Position numbers and translations under genes: made by a program. Of a stretch of DNA of 19,092 bases, positions 14,093 through 19,092 are shown piece after piece. The stretch is from DAOMOP01 sp035444405 (lineage in GTDB: Bacteria > Pseudomonadota > Gammaproteobacteria > Burkholderiales > Rhodocyclaceae): assembly GCA_035444405.1 (NCBI GenBank), contig DAOMOP010000060.1, forward strand, positions 1 through 19,092, read 5' to 3'. Under the pieces are notes generated by a model, which did no database searches, was not told the DNA's origin, and saw only the letters and a program-made list of their open reading frames with translations. The stretch's first letter is position 1. Every line of letters starts with the position of its first letter.

Positions 14093-15055
14093 TCAGGGCT
14101 TCAGGTGATCGGGCACCGTCCGGCCGATTTCCTCGTAGTAGCGGATCGCACCCGGATGCAGGGGCACCGGCGTCGACTCGAGGCTGAAGTCCACCGTGGT
14201 GTCCCGCGCGGCCGGATGAATCGCGATCAGCTCGTCGGTCTTCTCGAACAGGACCTTGGTGATCGCGTAGGCCAGATCGTCCGGCATGTCGGCATTGACG
14301 GCGAGCACGTTCGGGATGCTGATCGTCGGAACGTCGACGTCGACCTTGTCGTAGGTGCCGGCACGCAGGATGTAGCGGGCAAAGACCGGCTCGACCTTGC
14401 GCGCATTGGCGATCTCCTCGGCGCTGATCGGGACGATGGCGATCTCGCGCGTCACCGCGAGGTTCAGAATCGAGCTCGTCGGCGGCCCCACGCTCCAGAA
14501 GCCGGCGTCGATGTCGCCGTCGCGCAGCGCATCGGCGGTCTCGTTGAAGTTCAGACGCTGCTCGTCGATGTCGTCGTACGTGAGTCCGTTGGCCTCGAGC
14601 AAGGCCTGGGCATTGACCTCGGTGCCGCTGCCGGGCGCTCCGACCGACACGCGCTTGCCCTTGAGGTCCTGCAGCGACGTGATTCCCGAACCCTTCAGGG
14701 TCACGATCTGCACCGCATTCGGATAGATGGACGCGAGCGCGCGCACCTTCTCGATGCGGCGCCCCTCGAAGCGACCGGTGCCGCTGTAGGCCTGATAGAC
14801 GGTATCGGCAAGCGCGAGCGCGAGATCGGAATCCCGGCGGGCGATGAGCCCCATGTTCTCGACCGACGCTCCGGTCACCTCGGCGACCGCGGCGTAGCCG
14901 TCGATGTACTTGTTGATGAGTTCGGCCAGTCCACCGCCGTAGGGATAATAGACACCACCGGTGCCGCCCGTGGCGATCGACAGTTGCTGCTGCGCTGCCG
15001 CATACGGCACGGCAAGCACCAGCGCCCACGCACAAACCAGTTTCGTCCAACGCAT
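14093..15055 (-). CDS. TAXI-family TRAP transporter solute-binding protein
   Basis: This 320-residue periplasmic binding protein captures a small solute and hands it to the permease. The N-terminal signal peptide (about 1-21, cleavage near AAAQ) is followed by the TAXI signature LSIATGGTGGVYYPYGGGLAELIN (about 25-48). Later come GASVENMGLI, ARRDSDLALALADTVY and LKGKRVSVGAPGSGTEVNA, all usual in the family. The frame is open 75 codons upstream, but the signal peptide and an AGGAGA ribosome site fix the ATG at 15055. It is the first gene of the three-gene TRAP cassette and is divergent from xseA across 649 bp. The ligand is unknown. Confidence 0.95.
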   Translation of the reverse strand: MRWTKLVCAWALVLAVPYAAAQQQLSIATGGTGGVYYPYGGGLAELINKYIDGYAAVAEVTGASVENMGLIARRDSDLALALADTVYQAYSGTGRFEGRRIEKVRALASIYPNAVQIVTLKGSGITSLQDLKGKRVSVGAPGSGTEVNAQALLEANGLTYDDIDEQRLNFNETADALRDGDIDAGFWSVGPPTSSILNLAVTREIAIVPISAEEIANARKVEPVFARYILRAGTYDKVDVDVPTISIPNVLAVNADMPDDLAYAITKVLFEKTDELIAIHPAARDTTVDFSLESTPVPLHPGAIRYYEEIGRTVPDHLKP

Positions 15056-15075
15056 TGCAGGGTCTCCTGTGAAGC

Positions 15076-15091
15076 TTTGTCGAATTTGTCG
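15076..15091. repeat. Tandem TTTGTCG repeat in the TAXI gene leader
   Basis: TTTGTCG at 15076-15082 and again at 15085-15091, with AA between (9-bp period), followed by TTGTACG as a degenerate third copy. It lies about 20-36 bases upstream of the TAXI start codon, within the presumed leader. Confidence 0.4.
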
Positions 15092-15211
15092 TTGTACGCG
15101 CCGGCCATGACAACCGGTGCTCCGGACGCCGCAAGCGCACATCCGGACCCTCCGATGGAGCTGCAACCGGCGGGCCCTATGCAGGCTGGATGAATACGTC
15201 CGGCGTCGGAA

Positions 15212-15238
15212 AGAGTAGCACAGCTGATGCATCGACAA
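15212..15238 (-). promoter_or_regulatory. Candidate promoter of the TAXI-TRAP cassette
   Basis: On the minus strand TGC followed by TACTCT (15212-15217, TGC at 15218-15220) makes an extended -10. Upstream, TTGTCG (15233-15238) is at the short spacing of 15 bp and TTGCTT (15237-15242) at the long spacing of 19 bp. Transcription would start near 15205 and give a leader of about 150 nt. This is a plausible but unproven promoter. Confidence 0.35.
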
Positions 15239-15379
15239 GCAATCATGTCGCTCCGACGATGCCGGCCGCCATCGGCTCACGCGCCCTTTCGTCGGCAGCC
15301 CGCGGCGCCCGGCGCGGCATCCGCCCCGGCACGCGCCGGCGAGCGCGGCACGCGCGCCGGCGCACGCGGTCGCCGCGAG

Positions 15380-15414
15380 CTATCCACAAAACATGTGGAT
15401 AACTTTGTGGATGA
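15380..15414. promoter_or_regulatory. Cluster of three DnaA-box-like sites
   Basis: CTATCCACA (15380-15388, plus strand, one mismatch), TTATCCACA (15394-15402 on the minus strand, perfect consensus) and TCATCCACA (15406-15414 on the minus strand, one mismatch) lie within 35 bp. The first two form a perfect dyad, TATCCACA and TGTGGATA around AAACA. A weaker fourth site, AAATCCACA on the minus strand, is at 15569-15577. An IHF-like site with one mismatch (AATCAGTTGCTTA, 15498-15510) lies between them. DnaA binding is the natural reading, and the purpose is open. Confidence 0.6.
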
Positions 15415-15520
15415 CGCGTCGATTCTTGCCGCAAAGCCAGTGACGTCGAGCCTTCGGACACATCGCCGTAATATTGCGCAACATCTTTGTCTCGGCAAAT
15501 CAGTTGCTTACGCATATACC

Positions 15521-15547
15521 CTTGAATTTCAAGCACTATCACAGTGC
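15521..15547. repeat. Two abutting palindromes in the AT-rich segment
   Basis: CTTGAA, T, TTCAAG (15521-15533) is a perfect 6+1+6 palindrome. It shares its last G with GCACT, ATCAC, AGTGC (15533-15547), a perfect 5-bp inverted repeat. Symmetric sites like these, upstream of xseA and next to the DnaA-box cluster, look like protein-binding sites. No known regulator consensus was recognised. Confidence 0.45.
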
Positions 15548-15692
15548 ATGTTGACCGGCGTCGCCCGCTGTGGATTTCTTCGTTCGGCCGCGCTCCACCC
15601 GCATGGCATCGCACCGCCCCACCTGCGACGCAGCGATTTCCGGTGCCGCGGGCAGCGCCAGCTGCGGCCATCCAGCCCGAGCTCGGCCGCGC

Positions 15693-15698
15693 TAGAAT
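15693..15698 (+). promoter_or_regulatory. xseA -10 element suggesting a leaderless mRNA
   Basis: TAGAAT ends 6 bases before the xseA ATG at 15705, so the normal start of transcription would fall on or next to the start codon. No ribosome site exists in the intervening GCGCGG. No good -35 is seen at 15-19 bp. The pattern suggests a leaderless transcript. Confidence 0.5.
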
Positions 15699-15704
15699 GC
15701 GCGG

Positions 15705-17081
15705 ATGCCCCTCACCTCTCCCCAGTTCGACGAACGAAGTCACCCGCGCCCCGACCCTGCCGCGGTACTGAGCGTGTCCGCACTCAATCGCCTGGCCAGG
15801 GCGACGCTCGAGAAGAACTTTCCATTGCTGCGCGTGGCCGGCGAGATCTCGAATCTGACTCGCGCACCGTCCGGGCATGTCTACTTCACGCTCAAGGACG
15901 ACCAGGCGCAGGTGCGCTGCACGATGTGGCGCAACCGTGCGCAGCTGCTGCCGTTTCGGCCCGACAACGGCATGCAGGTGGAGGCGCGCGCGCTGGTGAC
16001 GCTGTACGAGGCGCGCGGCGATTTCCAGCTGAACGTCGAGGGTTTGCGCCAGGCGGGCACCGGCAGCCTGTACGAGGCTTTCGTGCGGCTGCGCGACAAG
16101 CTCGAAGCCGAAGGGCTGTTCGACCCCAGCCGCAAGCGCCCGCTGCCGCGATTTCCGCGTCGCGTGGGGGTCGTGACCTCGCCGTCGGCCGCGGCGTTCC
16201 AGGACGTGCTCGCGGCCTTGCGGCGCCGCGCGCCGCATCTCGAGGTGGCGCTCTATCCGGCACCGGTGCAGGGCGAGGGCGCCGCGCAGCGGCTGCGCGA
16301 AGCGCTCGTGCGCGCCTCGGCGCGTTCGGCCAGCGACGGCATCGACGTGCTGCTTCTGGTGCGCGGCGGCGGCAGCCTCGAGGACTTGTGGGCGTTCAAC
16401 GACGAAGCGCTGGCACGTGCGATCGGCGCATGCACGGTGCCGGTGGTGTGCGGCGTCGGCCACGAGACCGACGTGACGATTGCCGATTTCGCCGCCGACG
16501 TGCGTGCGGCCACGCCTACCGGGGCGGCCGAGCTCGTCAGCGCCGGCTTTCACGAGGCGGCGCAGCGCCTGACCACTCTCGGCCAGGCACTCTCGGCGAA
16601 CCTGCGCCGGCGCATCGACGCACTCGCGCAGCGCCTCGATCGTGCCAGCCTGCGGGTCAAGCATCCGCGCGAACGCCTCGCGCTGTCACGCGATACTGCC
16701 GTGCGCCTGCGGCAGGACCTGGCCGCGGCGATGCGGCGACGGCTGGAGCGTGCCACCATGCACACCCAGGTACTCGGCCTGCGGCTCAGGAGCGCGCGGC
16801 CCGACCTGCGCCGCGCCACGGAACGCCAGGCGCGCTGCGCCGACCGCTTGGCCGCACTGGGCGCGCGAATCGTCGCAGCACGCGCCGAACGCCTCGACGC
16901 GCTGGCTGCCCACCTCGAGCATCTCGGCCCGCCCGGCGTGCTTGCCCGCGGCTACAGCATCACGCGCGATGCCGACGGCAAGGTGGTGCGCGCGGCAACC
17001 GAAGTCGCCCCCGGCAGCGCGCTGTCGATCGAGCTGGCCCACGGCCGGCTCGGCGCCACCGTCACGCGCAGCGAACCGTGA
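15705..17081 (+). CDS. xseA: Exodeoxyribonuclease VII large subunit
   Basis: This is the catalytic subunit of exonuclease VII, which with XseB degrades single-stranded DNA from both ends. The 458-residue protein has an N-terminal OB-fold domain (about 22-115, including VSALNRLARATLEKNFP and GEISNLTRAPSGHVYFTLKD). The catalytic domain has GVVTSPSAAAFQDVL (about 155-169), RGGGSLEDLWAFNDE (about 220-234) and GHETDVTIADFAADVRAATPT (about 252-272). A long Arg/Leu-rich coiled coil (about 280-410) follows, then the C-terminal LARGYSIT block. XseB is not encoded in the window. The ATG at 15705 lacks a ribosome site, but homology supports it and the -10 position suggests leaderless translation. sodB follows on the same strand with its own promoter. 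Confidence 0.96.
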   Translation: MPLTSPQFDERSHPRPDPAAVLSVSALNRLARATLEKNFPLLRVAGEISNLTRAPSGHVYFTLKDDQAQVRCTMWRNRAQLLPFRPDNGMQVEARALVTLYEARGDFQLNVEGLRQAGTGSLYEAFVRLRDKLEAEGLFDPSRKRPLPRFPRRVGVVTSPSAAAFQDVLAALRRRAPHLEVALYPAPVQGEGAAQRLREALVRASARSASDGIDVLLLVRGGGSLEDLWAFNDEALARAIGACTVPVVCGVGHETDVTIADFAADVRAATPTGAAELVSAGFHEAAQRLTTLGQALSANLRRRIDALAQRLDRASLRVKHPRERLALSRDTAVRLRQDLAAAMRRRLERATMHTQVLGLRLRSARPDLRRATERQARCADRLAALGARIVAARAERLDALAAHLEHLGPPGVLARGYSITRDADGKVVRAATEVAPGSALSIELAHGRLGATVTRSEP

Positions 17082-17115
17082 CGCCTCGTCATCGACGCGG
17101 GGTGCTCGGCTGCAT

Positions 17116-17145
17116 CGAGATGCCGAATGCGCCGAGATGCGGAAT
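17116..17145. repeat. Tandem 13-bp direct repeat upstream of the sodB promoter
   Basis: CGAGATGCCGAAT (17116-17128) and CGAGATGCGGAAT (17133-17145) differ at one base and are 17 bp apart. The second copy ends on the first base of the sodB -35 element, so the pair could be tandem binding sites for a regulator of sodB. Confidence 0.45.
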
Positions 17146-17174
17146 TGTCACCGGCGACGATTCCTGCCTAGAAT
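17145..17174 (+). promoter_or_regulatory. sodB promoter (-35 TTGTCA, N18, -10 TAGAAT)
   Basis: TTGTCA (17145-17150) and TAGAAT (17169-17174) are 18 bp apart, each matching five and four consensus bases respectively. Transcription would begin near 17181, giving a leader of about 38 nt with an AGGAGAGA ribosome site before the ATG at 17219. No convincing Fur box is seen. Confidence 0.75.
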
Positions 17175-17218
17175 GAAAAGGGTGTTCAATAACGCAAAAA
17201 TCGACACAGGAGAGACGC

Positions 17219-17806
17219 ATGGAACATACCCTTCCCGAACTTCCCTACGCCAAGGATGCCCTTGCCCCGCACATCTCGGCTGAAACCATGGAATATCACT
17301 ATGGCAAGCATCATCAGGCCTACGTGACCAACCTGAACAACCTGATCAAGGGCACCGAATACGAGAACCTCGATCTCGAGGCCATCATCAAGAAGGCCCC
17401 GGCGGGCGGCATCTACAACAATTCGGCTCAGGTGTGGAACCACACCTTCTTCTGGAACAGCATGAAGCCCGGCGGCGGCGGCGAGCCGAACGGCGCACTC
17501 GGCGACGCGATCAAGGCGCGCTGGGGTTCGTTCGAGGATTTCAAGAAGGCCTTCACGGCCTCGGCAGTGGGCAATTTCGGCTCCGGCTGGACCTGGCTGG
17601 TCAAGAAGCCCGACGGTTCGGTCGACATCGTGAACATGGGACCGGCCGGCACGCCGCTGACGACCGGCGACAAGGCGCTGATCTGTATCGATGTCTGGGA
17701 GCATGCCTATTACATCGACTATCGCAATCGTCGCCCGGATTTCGTCGCGGCCTTCCTCAACAGCCTCGCCAACTGGGATTTCGCAGCGGCCAACCTGGCC
17801 GGCTGA
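17219..17806 (+). CDS. sodB: Superoxide dismutase, iron type
   Basis: This cytosolic enzyme converts superoxide to hydrogen peroxide and oxygen. The 195-residue protein carries the four metal ligands His27 (in MEYHYGKHHQAYV), His75 (in QVWNHTFFWNSM), Asp158 and His162 (in IDVWEHAYYIDYRN). Gln71, next to the active site in the AQVWNH block, together with GNFGSGWTWL, points to iron rather than manganese; cambialistic use cannot be excluded. It has its own promoter, a strong ribosome site and a terminator, so it is likely a single-gene unit. A tandem repeat abuts the promoter. Length and motifs are normal. Confidence 0.97.
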   Translation: MEHTLPELPYAKDALAPHISAETMEYHYGKHHQAYVTNLNNLIKGTEYENLDLEAIIKKAPAGGIYNNSAQVWNHTFFWNSMKPGGGGEPNGALGDAIKARWGSFEDFKKAFTASAVGNFGSGWTWLVKKPDGSVDIVNMGPAGTPLTTGDKALICIDVWEHAYYIDYRNRRPDFVAAFLNSLANWDFAAANLAG

Positions 17807-17813
17807 GGCCCTT

Positions 17814-17875
17814 GGTGGCGAGGCCCCTCGCCGCCCCCACTACAGCCCCGCGCGATACGCGGGGCCGATTTCTTT
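17814..17875 (+). terminator. sodB terminator with a preceding hairpin
   Basis: The main structure is GCCCCGCG (17845-17852) with CGCGGGGC (17858-17865), loop CGATA, followed by CGATTTCTTT (17866-17875). That is an intrinsic terminator with an imperfect T-tail. A first hairpin lies just ahead: GGCGAG (17817-17822) with CTCGCC (17827-17832), extended to about 9 bp by a wobble pair at the base. Confidence 0.7.
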
Positions 17876-17964
17876 GCGGTGCCCACGCGGCCGATGCGGG
17901 CCCGGCGCCCGGCCGGCACGCCGGGTCCGCGCTTCGCGTTACCGCACCGACGCCGAACGACCCC

Positions 17965-18675
17965 ATGATCGATCTCTATACCGCCGCGACGCCGAATGGC
18001 CACAAAGTCTCGATCGCGCTCGAAGAGCTGTCGCTGCCCTACACGATGCACACGCTCGATCTGTCGCGACGCCAGCAGAAGCAGGACTGGTTCCTGAAGA
18101 TCAATCCGAACGGCCGCATACCGGCCATCGTCGATCGCGACGAGGGCGACTTCGCCGTGTTCGAGTCCGGCGCGATCCTGATCTACCTCGCCGAGAAAAC
18201 CGGCCGCCTGATGCCGACCGATGCAAAAGGACGCTCGCGCGTGCTGCAGTGGCTGATGTTCCAGATGGGCGGCATCGGGCCGATGATGGGCCAGGCCAAC
18301 GTCTTTTTCCGCTACTTCCCGGAGAAGATCCAGCCCGCCATCGACCGCTACCAGGGCGAGACGCGGCGCCTGTTCCGGGTGCTCGACCACCACCTCGCCG
18401 ACCACGAGTTCCTCGCCGGCGACTACTCGATCGCCGACATCGCCAACTGGGCCTGGGTGCGCACGCATCGCTGGTCCGGGGTCGGCATCGACGACATGCC
18501 GCACCTGAAGCGCTGGCGCGACGAGATCCGGGCCCGCCCGGCCGTTGCGCGCGGAATCGAGCGTCCGCCATCGAAGGTCGAATCGGGCACGGCGAGCGAC
18601 GAAGAGGCGCGCCGTTTCACGGAAGGAGCCCGACGCATGCTCGAGACCGGCCAGTCGCGCAGCGACGGCCTGTGA
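17965..18675 (+). CDS. Glutathione S-transferase, YfcG/YghU-like (nu class)
   Basis: This 236-residue cytosolic enzyme begins MIDLYTAATPNGHKVSIALE, which closely matches E. coli YfcG and YghU. Those are nu-class glutathione transferases with disulfide-bond reductase activity. The thioredoxin-like N-domain shows NPNGRIPAIVD (about 49-59) and the glutathione-binding FESGAILIYLAEKTG (about 67-81). The helical C-domain shows LQWLMFQMGGIGPMMGQ and FLAGDYSIADIANWAWV. The open frame extends far upstream into sodB, but that part is in the wrong frame for sodB and unlike any family. The ATG at 17965 matches YfcG. No ribosome site is obvious ahead of it. A second transferase gene follows after 34 bp, probably co-transcribed. 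Confidence 0.93.
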   Translation: MIDLYTAATPNGHKVSIALEELSLPYTMHTLDLSRRQQKQDWFLKINPNGRIPAIVDRDEGDFAVFESGAILIYLAEKTGRLMPTDAKGRSRVLQWLMFQMGGIGPMMGQANVFFRYFPEKIQPAIDRYQGETRRLFRVLDHHLADHEFLAGDYSIADIANWAWVRTHRWSGVGIDDMPHLKRWRDEIRARPAVARGIERPPSKVESGTASDEEARRFTEGARRMLETGQSRSDGL

Positions 18676-18709
18676 TCACGCTCGATCGCCCGCTCCGGAA
18701 CCCGCCATC

Positions 18710-19092
18710 ATGAAACTCTTCGTCGCCCCGCGTGCCCCGAATCCGCGCCGCGTGCGCATGTTCATCGCCGAGAAAGGCCTCGACGGCATCACCGAAGTGC
18801 CCGTCGACCTCAACAGCGGCGCCCACAAAGCGGCCGATTTCCGCACCCGCAGCCCGCTCGCCAAGGTGCCGGTGCTCGAGCTCGACGACGGGCGCACACT
18901 CGGCGAGACACGCGCGATCTGCACCTATCTCGAAGGCATCGCCCCCGAGCCGAACCTGATGGGGCGCGGCTTCGACGAGCGCGCCTTCATCGAGATGGCC
19001 GACCGGCGCATCGAGCTGTACCTGTTCGGCACCATCGCGAACTGCATCCGCCATACCCATCCGGGCCTCGCGCCGCTCGAGCAGCCGCAGTT
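18710..19092 (+). CDS. Glutathione S-transferase, N-terminal part (cut by window edge)
   Basis: About 127 residues are seen, starting MKLFVAPRAPNPRRVRMFIA, and the frame is open to the end of the window. The thioredoxin-like glutathione-binding domain is recognisable from SPLAKVPVLELDDGRTL (about 48-64) followed by GETRAICTYLE (about 65-75). The usual ESxAI glutathione contact has Thr in place of Ser. The C-terminal helical domain has begun (ERAFIEMADRRIELYLF). It belongs to a different GST subgroup from the YfcG-like neighbour 34 bp upstream, and the class cannot be settled from this part. The ribosome site is weak. Substrate unknown. Confidence 0.88.
   Translation, partial: MKLFVAPRAPNPRRVRMFIAEKGLDGITEVPVDLNSGAHKAADFRTRSPLAKVPVLELDDGRTLGETRAICTYLEGIAPEPNLMGRGFDERAFIEMADRRIELYLFGTIANCIRHTHPGLAPLEQPQ

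Larger units (their letters stand above)
15056..15704. other. 649-bp divergent intergenic region TAXI gene / xseA
   Basis: No convincing gene is seen in either strand. From left to right it holds a 9-bp-period repeat in the TAXI leader (15076-15091), a candidate TAXI promoter (15212-15238), and an extremely GC-rich stretch (72 of 80 bases at 15301-15380 by hand count) containing two near copies of GGCACGCG..CCGGCG. Next come the DnaA-box-like cluster (15380-15414) and an AT-rich segment (33 G+C of 80 bases at 15471-15550) with two palindromes. Last is the xseA -10 element (15693-15698). Confidence 0.7.

Noticed and set aside
10836..14108. A 1090-codon open frame on the plus strand across exbB, the TRAP permease and the DUF1850 gene
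   Set aside because: It is antisense to three well-supported genes. Its translation is rich in His, Asp, Arg and Gln in the manner of a GC-rich reverse-strand shadow, with no recognisable domain and no ribosome site.
15056..15280. N-terminal extension of the TAXI binding protein (75 extra residues)
   Set aside because: It would bury the signal peptide; the ATG at 15055 has an AGGAGA ribosome site directly ahead.
15301..15380. GC-rich near-repeats (GGCACGCG..CCGGCG twice) considered as a mobile or CRISPR-like repeat
   Set aside because: Only two imperfect copies with no regular spacer; the similarity is explained by the 90% GC content.
15380..15402. The TATCCACA/TGTGGATA dyad considered as an intrinsic terminator
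   Set aside because: It is AT-rich with a weak stem and no T-run, and it matches DnaA boxes far better.
15243..16664. A 473-codon minus-strand frame antisense to xseA reaching into the intergenic region
   Set aside because: xseA has complete catalytic motifs on the other strand; the antisense translation shows no family and would cross the DnaA-box cluster.

Overview
The window reads as chromosomal DNA of a high-GC betaproteobacterium, most likely Rhodocyclales or a relative. The argument is gene content and order: argD next to a DUF3579 gene, rpsT and murJ, and the block exbB-exbD-lpxK-trm112-kdsB-adk, with xseA and sodB beyond it. Codon use looks uniformly GC-rich. I see no transposase, integrase, phage gene, tRNA, rRNA or CRISPR array. 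Lineage and synteny statements come from memory, not from a search.

Layout. (1) 1-2635, minus strand: arginine biosynthesis, argD -> argF -> argG, with argG cut by the window edge. (2) 2636-2946: a 311-bp divergent intergenic region holding a hairpin in the argD leader and an extended -10 promoter for the DUF3579 gene (2947-3243, plus). (3) 3377-3755: rpsT (minus) with a good promoter and a UUCG-loop intrinsic terminator. (4) 3889-6126, plus: murJ (lipid II flippase) and a YbhB/YbcL PEBP-family gene. (5) 6136-6173: a long perfect hairpin between convergent genes. (6) 6227-11426, minus: a probable seven-gene transcription unit exbB-exbD-lpxK-trm112-kdsB-adk-pfp. It joins an energy-transducing inner-membrane motor, two LPS-synthesis steps, adenylate kinase and a phosphofructokinase. 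(7) 11478-15055, minus: a complete TAXI-type TRAP uptake cassette of binding protein, DUF1850 lipo/secreted-like protein and fused permease. (8) 15056-15704: a 649-bp divergent intergenic region with about 90% GC in one part and about 41% in another, carrying three or four DnaA-box-like sites and two further palindromes. (9) 15705-19092, plus: xseA, sodB with promoter and terminator, a YfcG/YghU-like (nu-class) glutathione transferase, and the start of a second glutathione transferase that runs off the end.

Most genes are housekeeping. The points worth a second look are these. The phosphofructokinase has a mixed ATP/PPi specificity signature (Gly where PPi enzymes have Asp, but Lys where ATP enzymes have Gly). 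The DnaA-box cluster is in an unexpected place. The TRAP cassette appears to sit inside an otherwise conserved exbB/xseA neighbourhood. Several palindromes and repeats overlap promoters. I did not find a clearly new multi-gene system.
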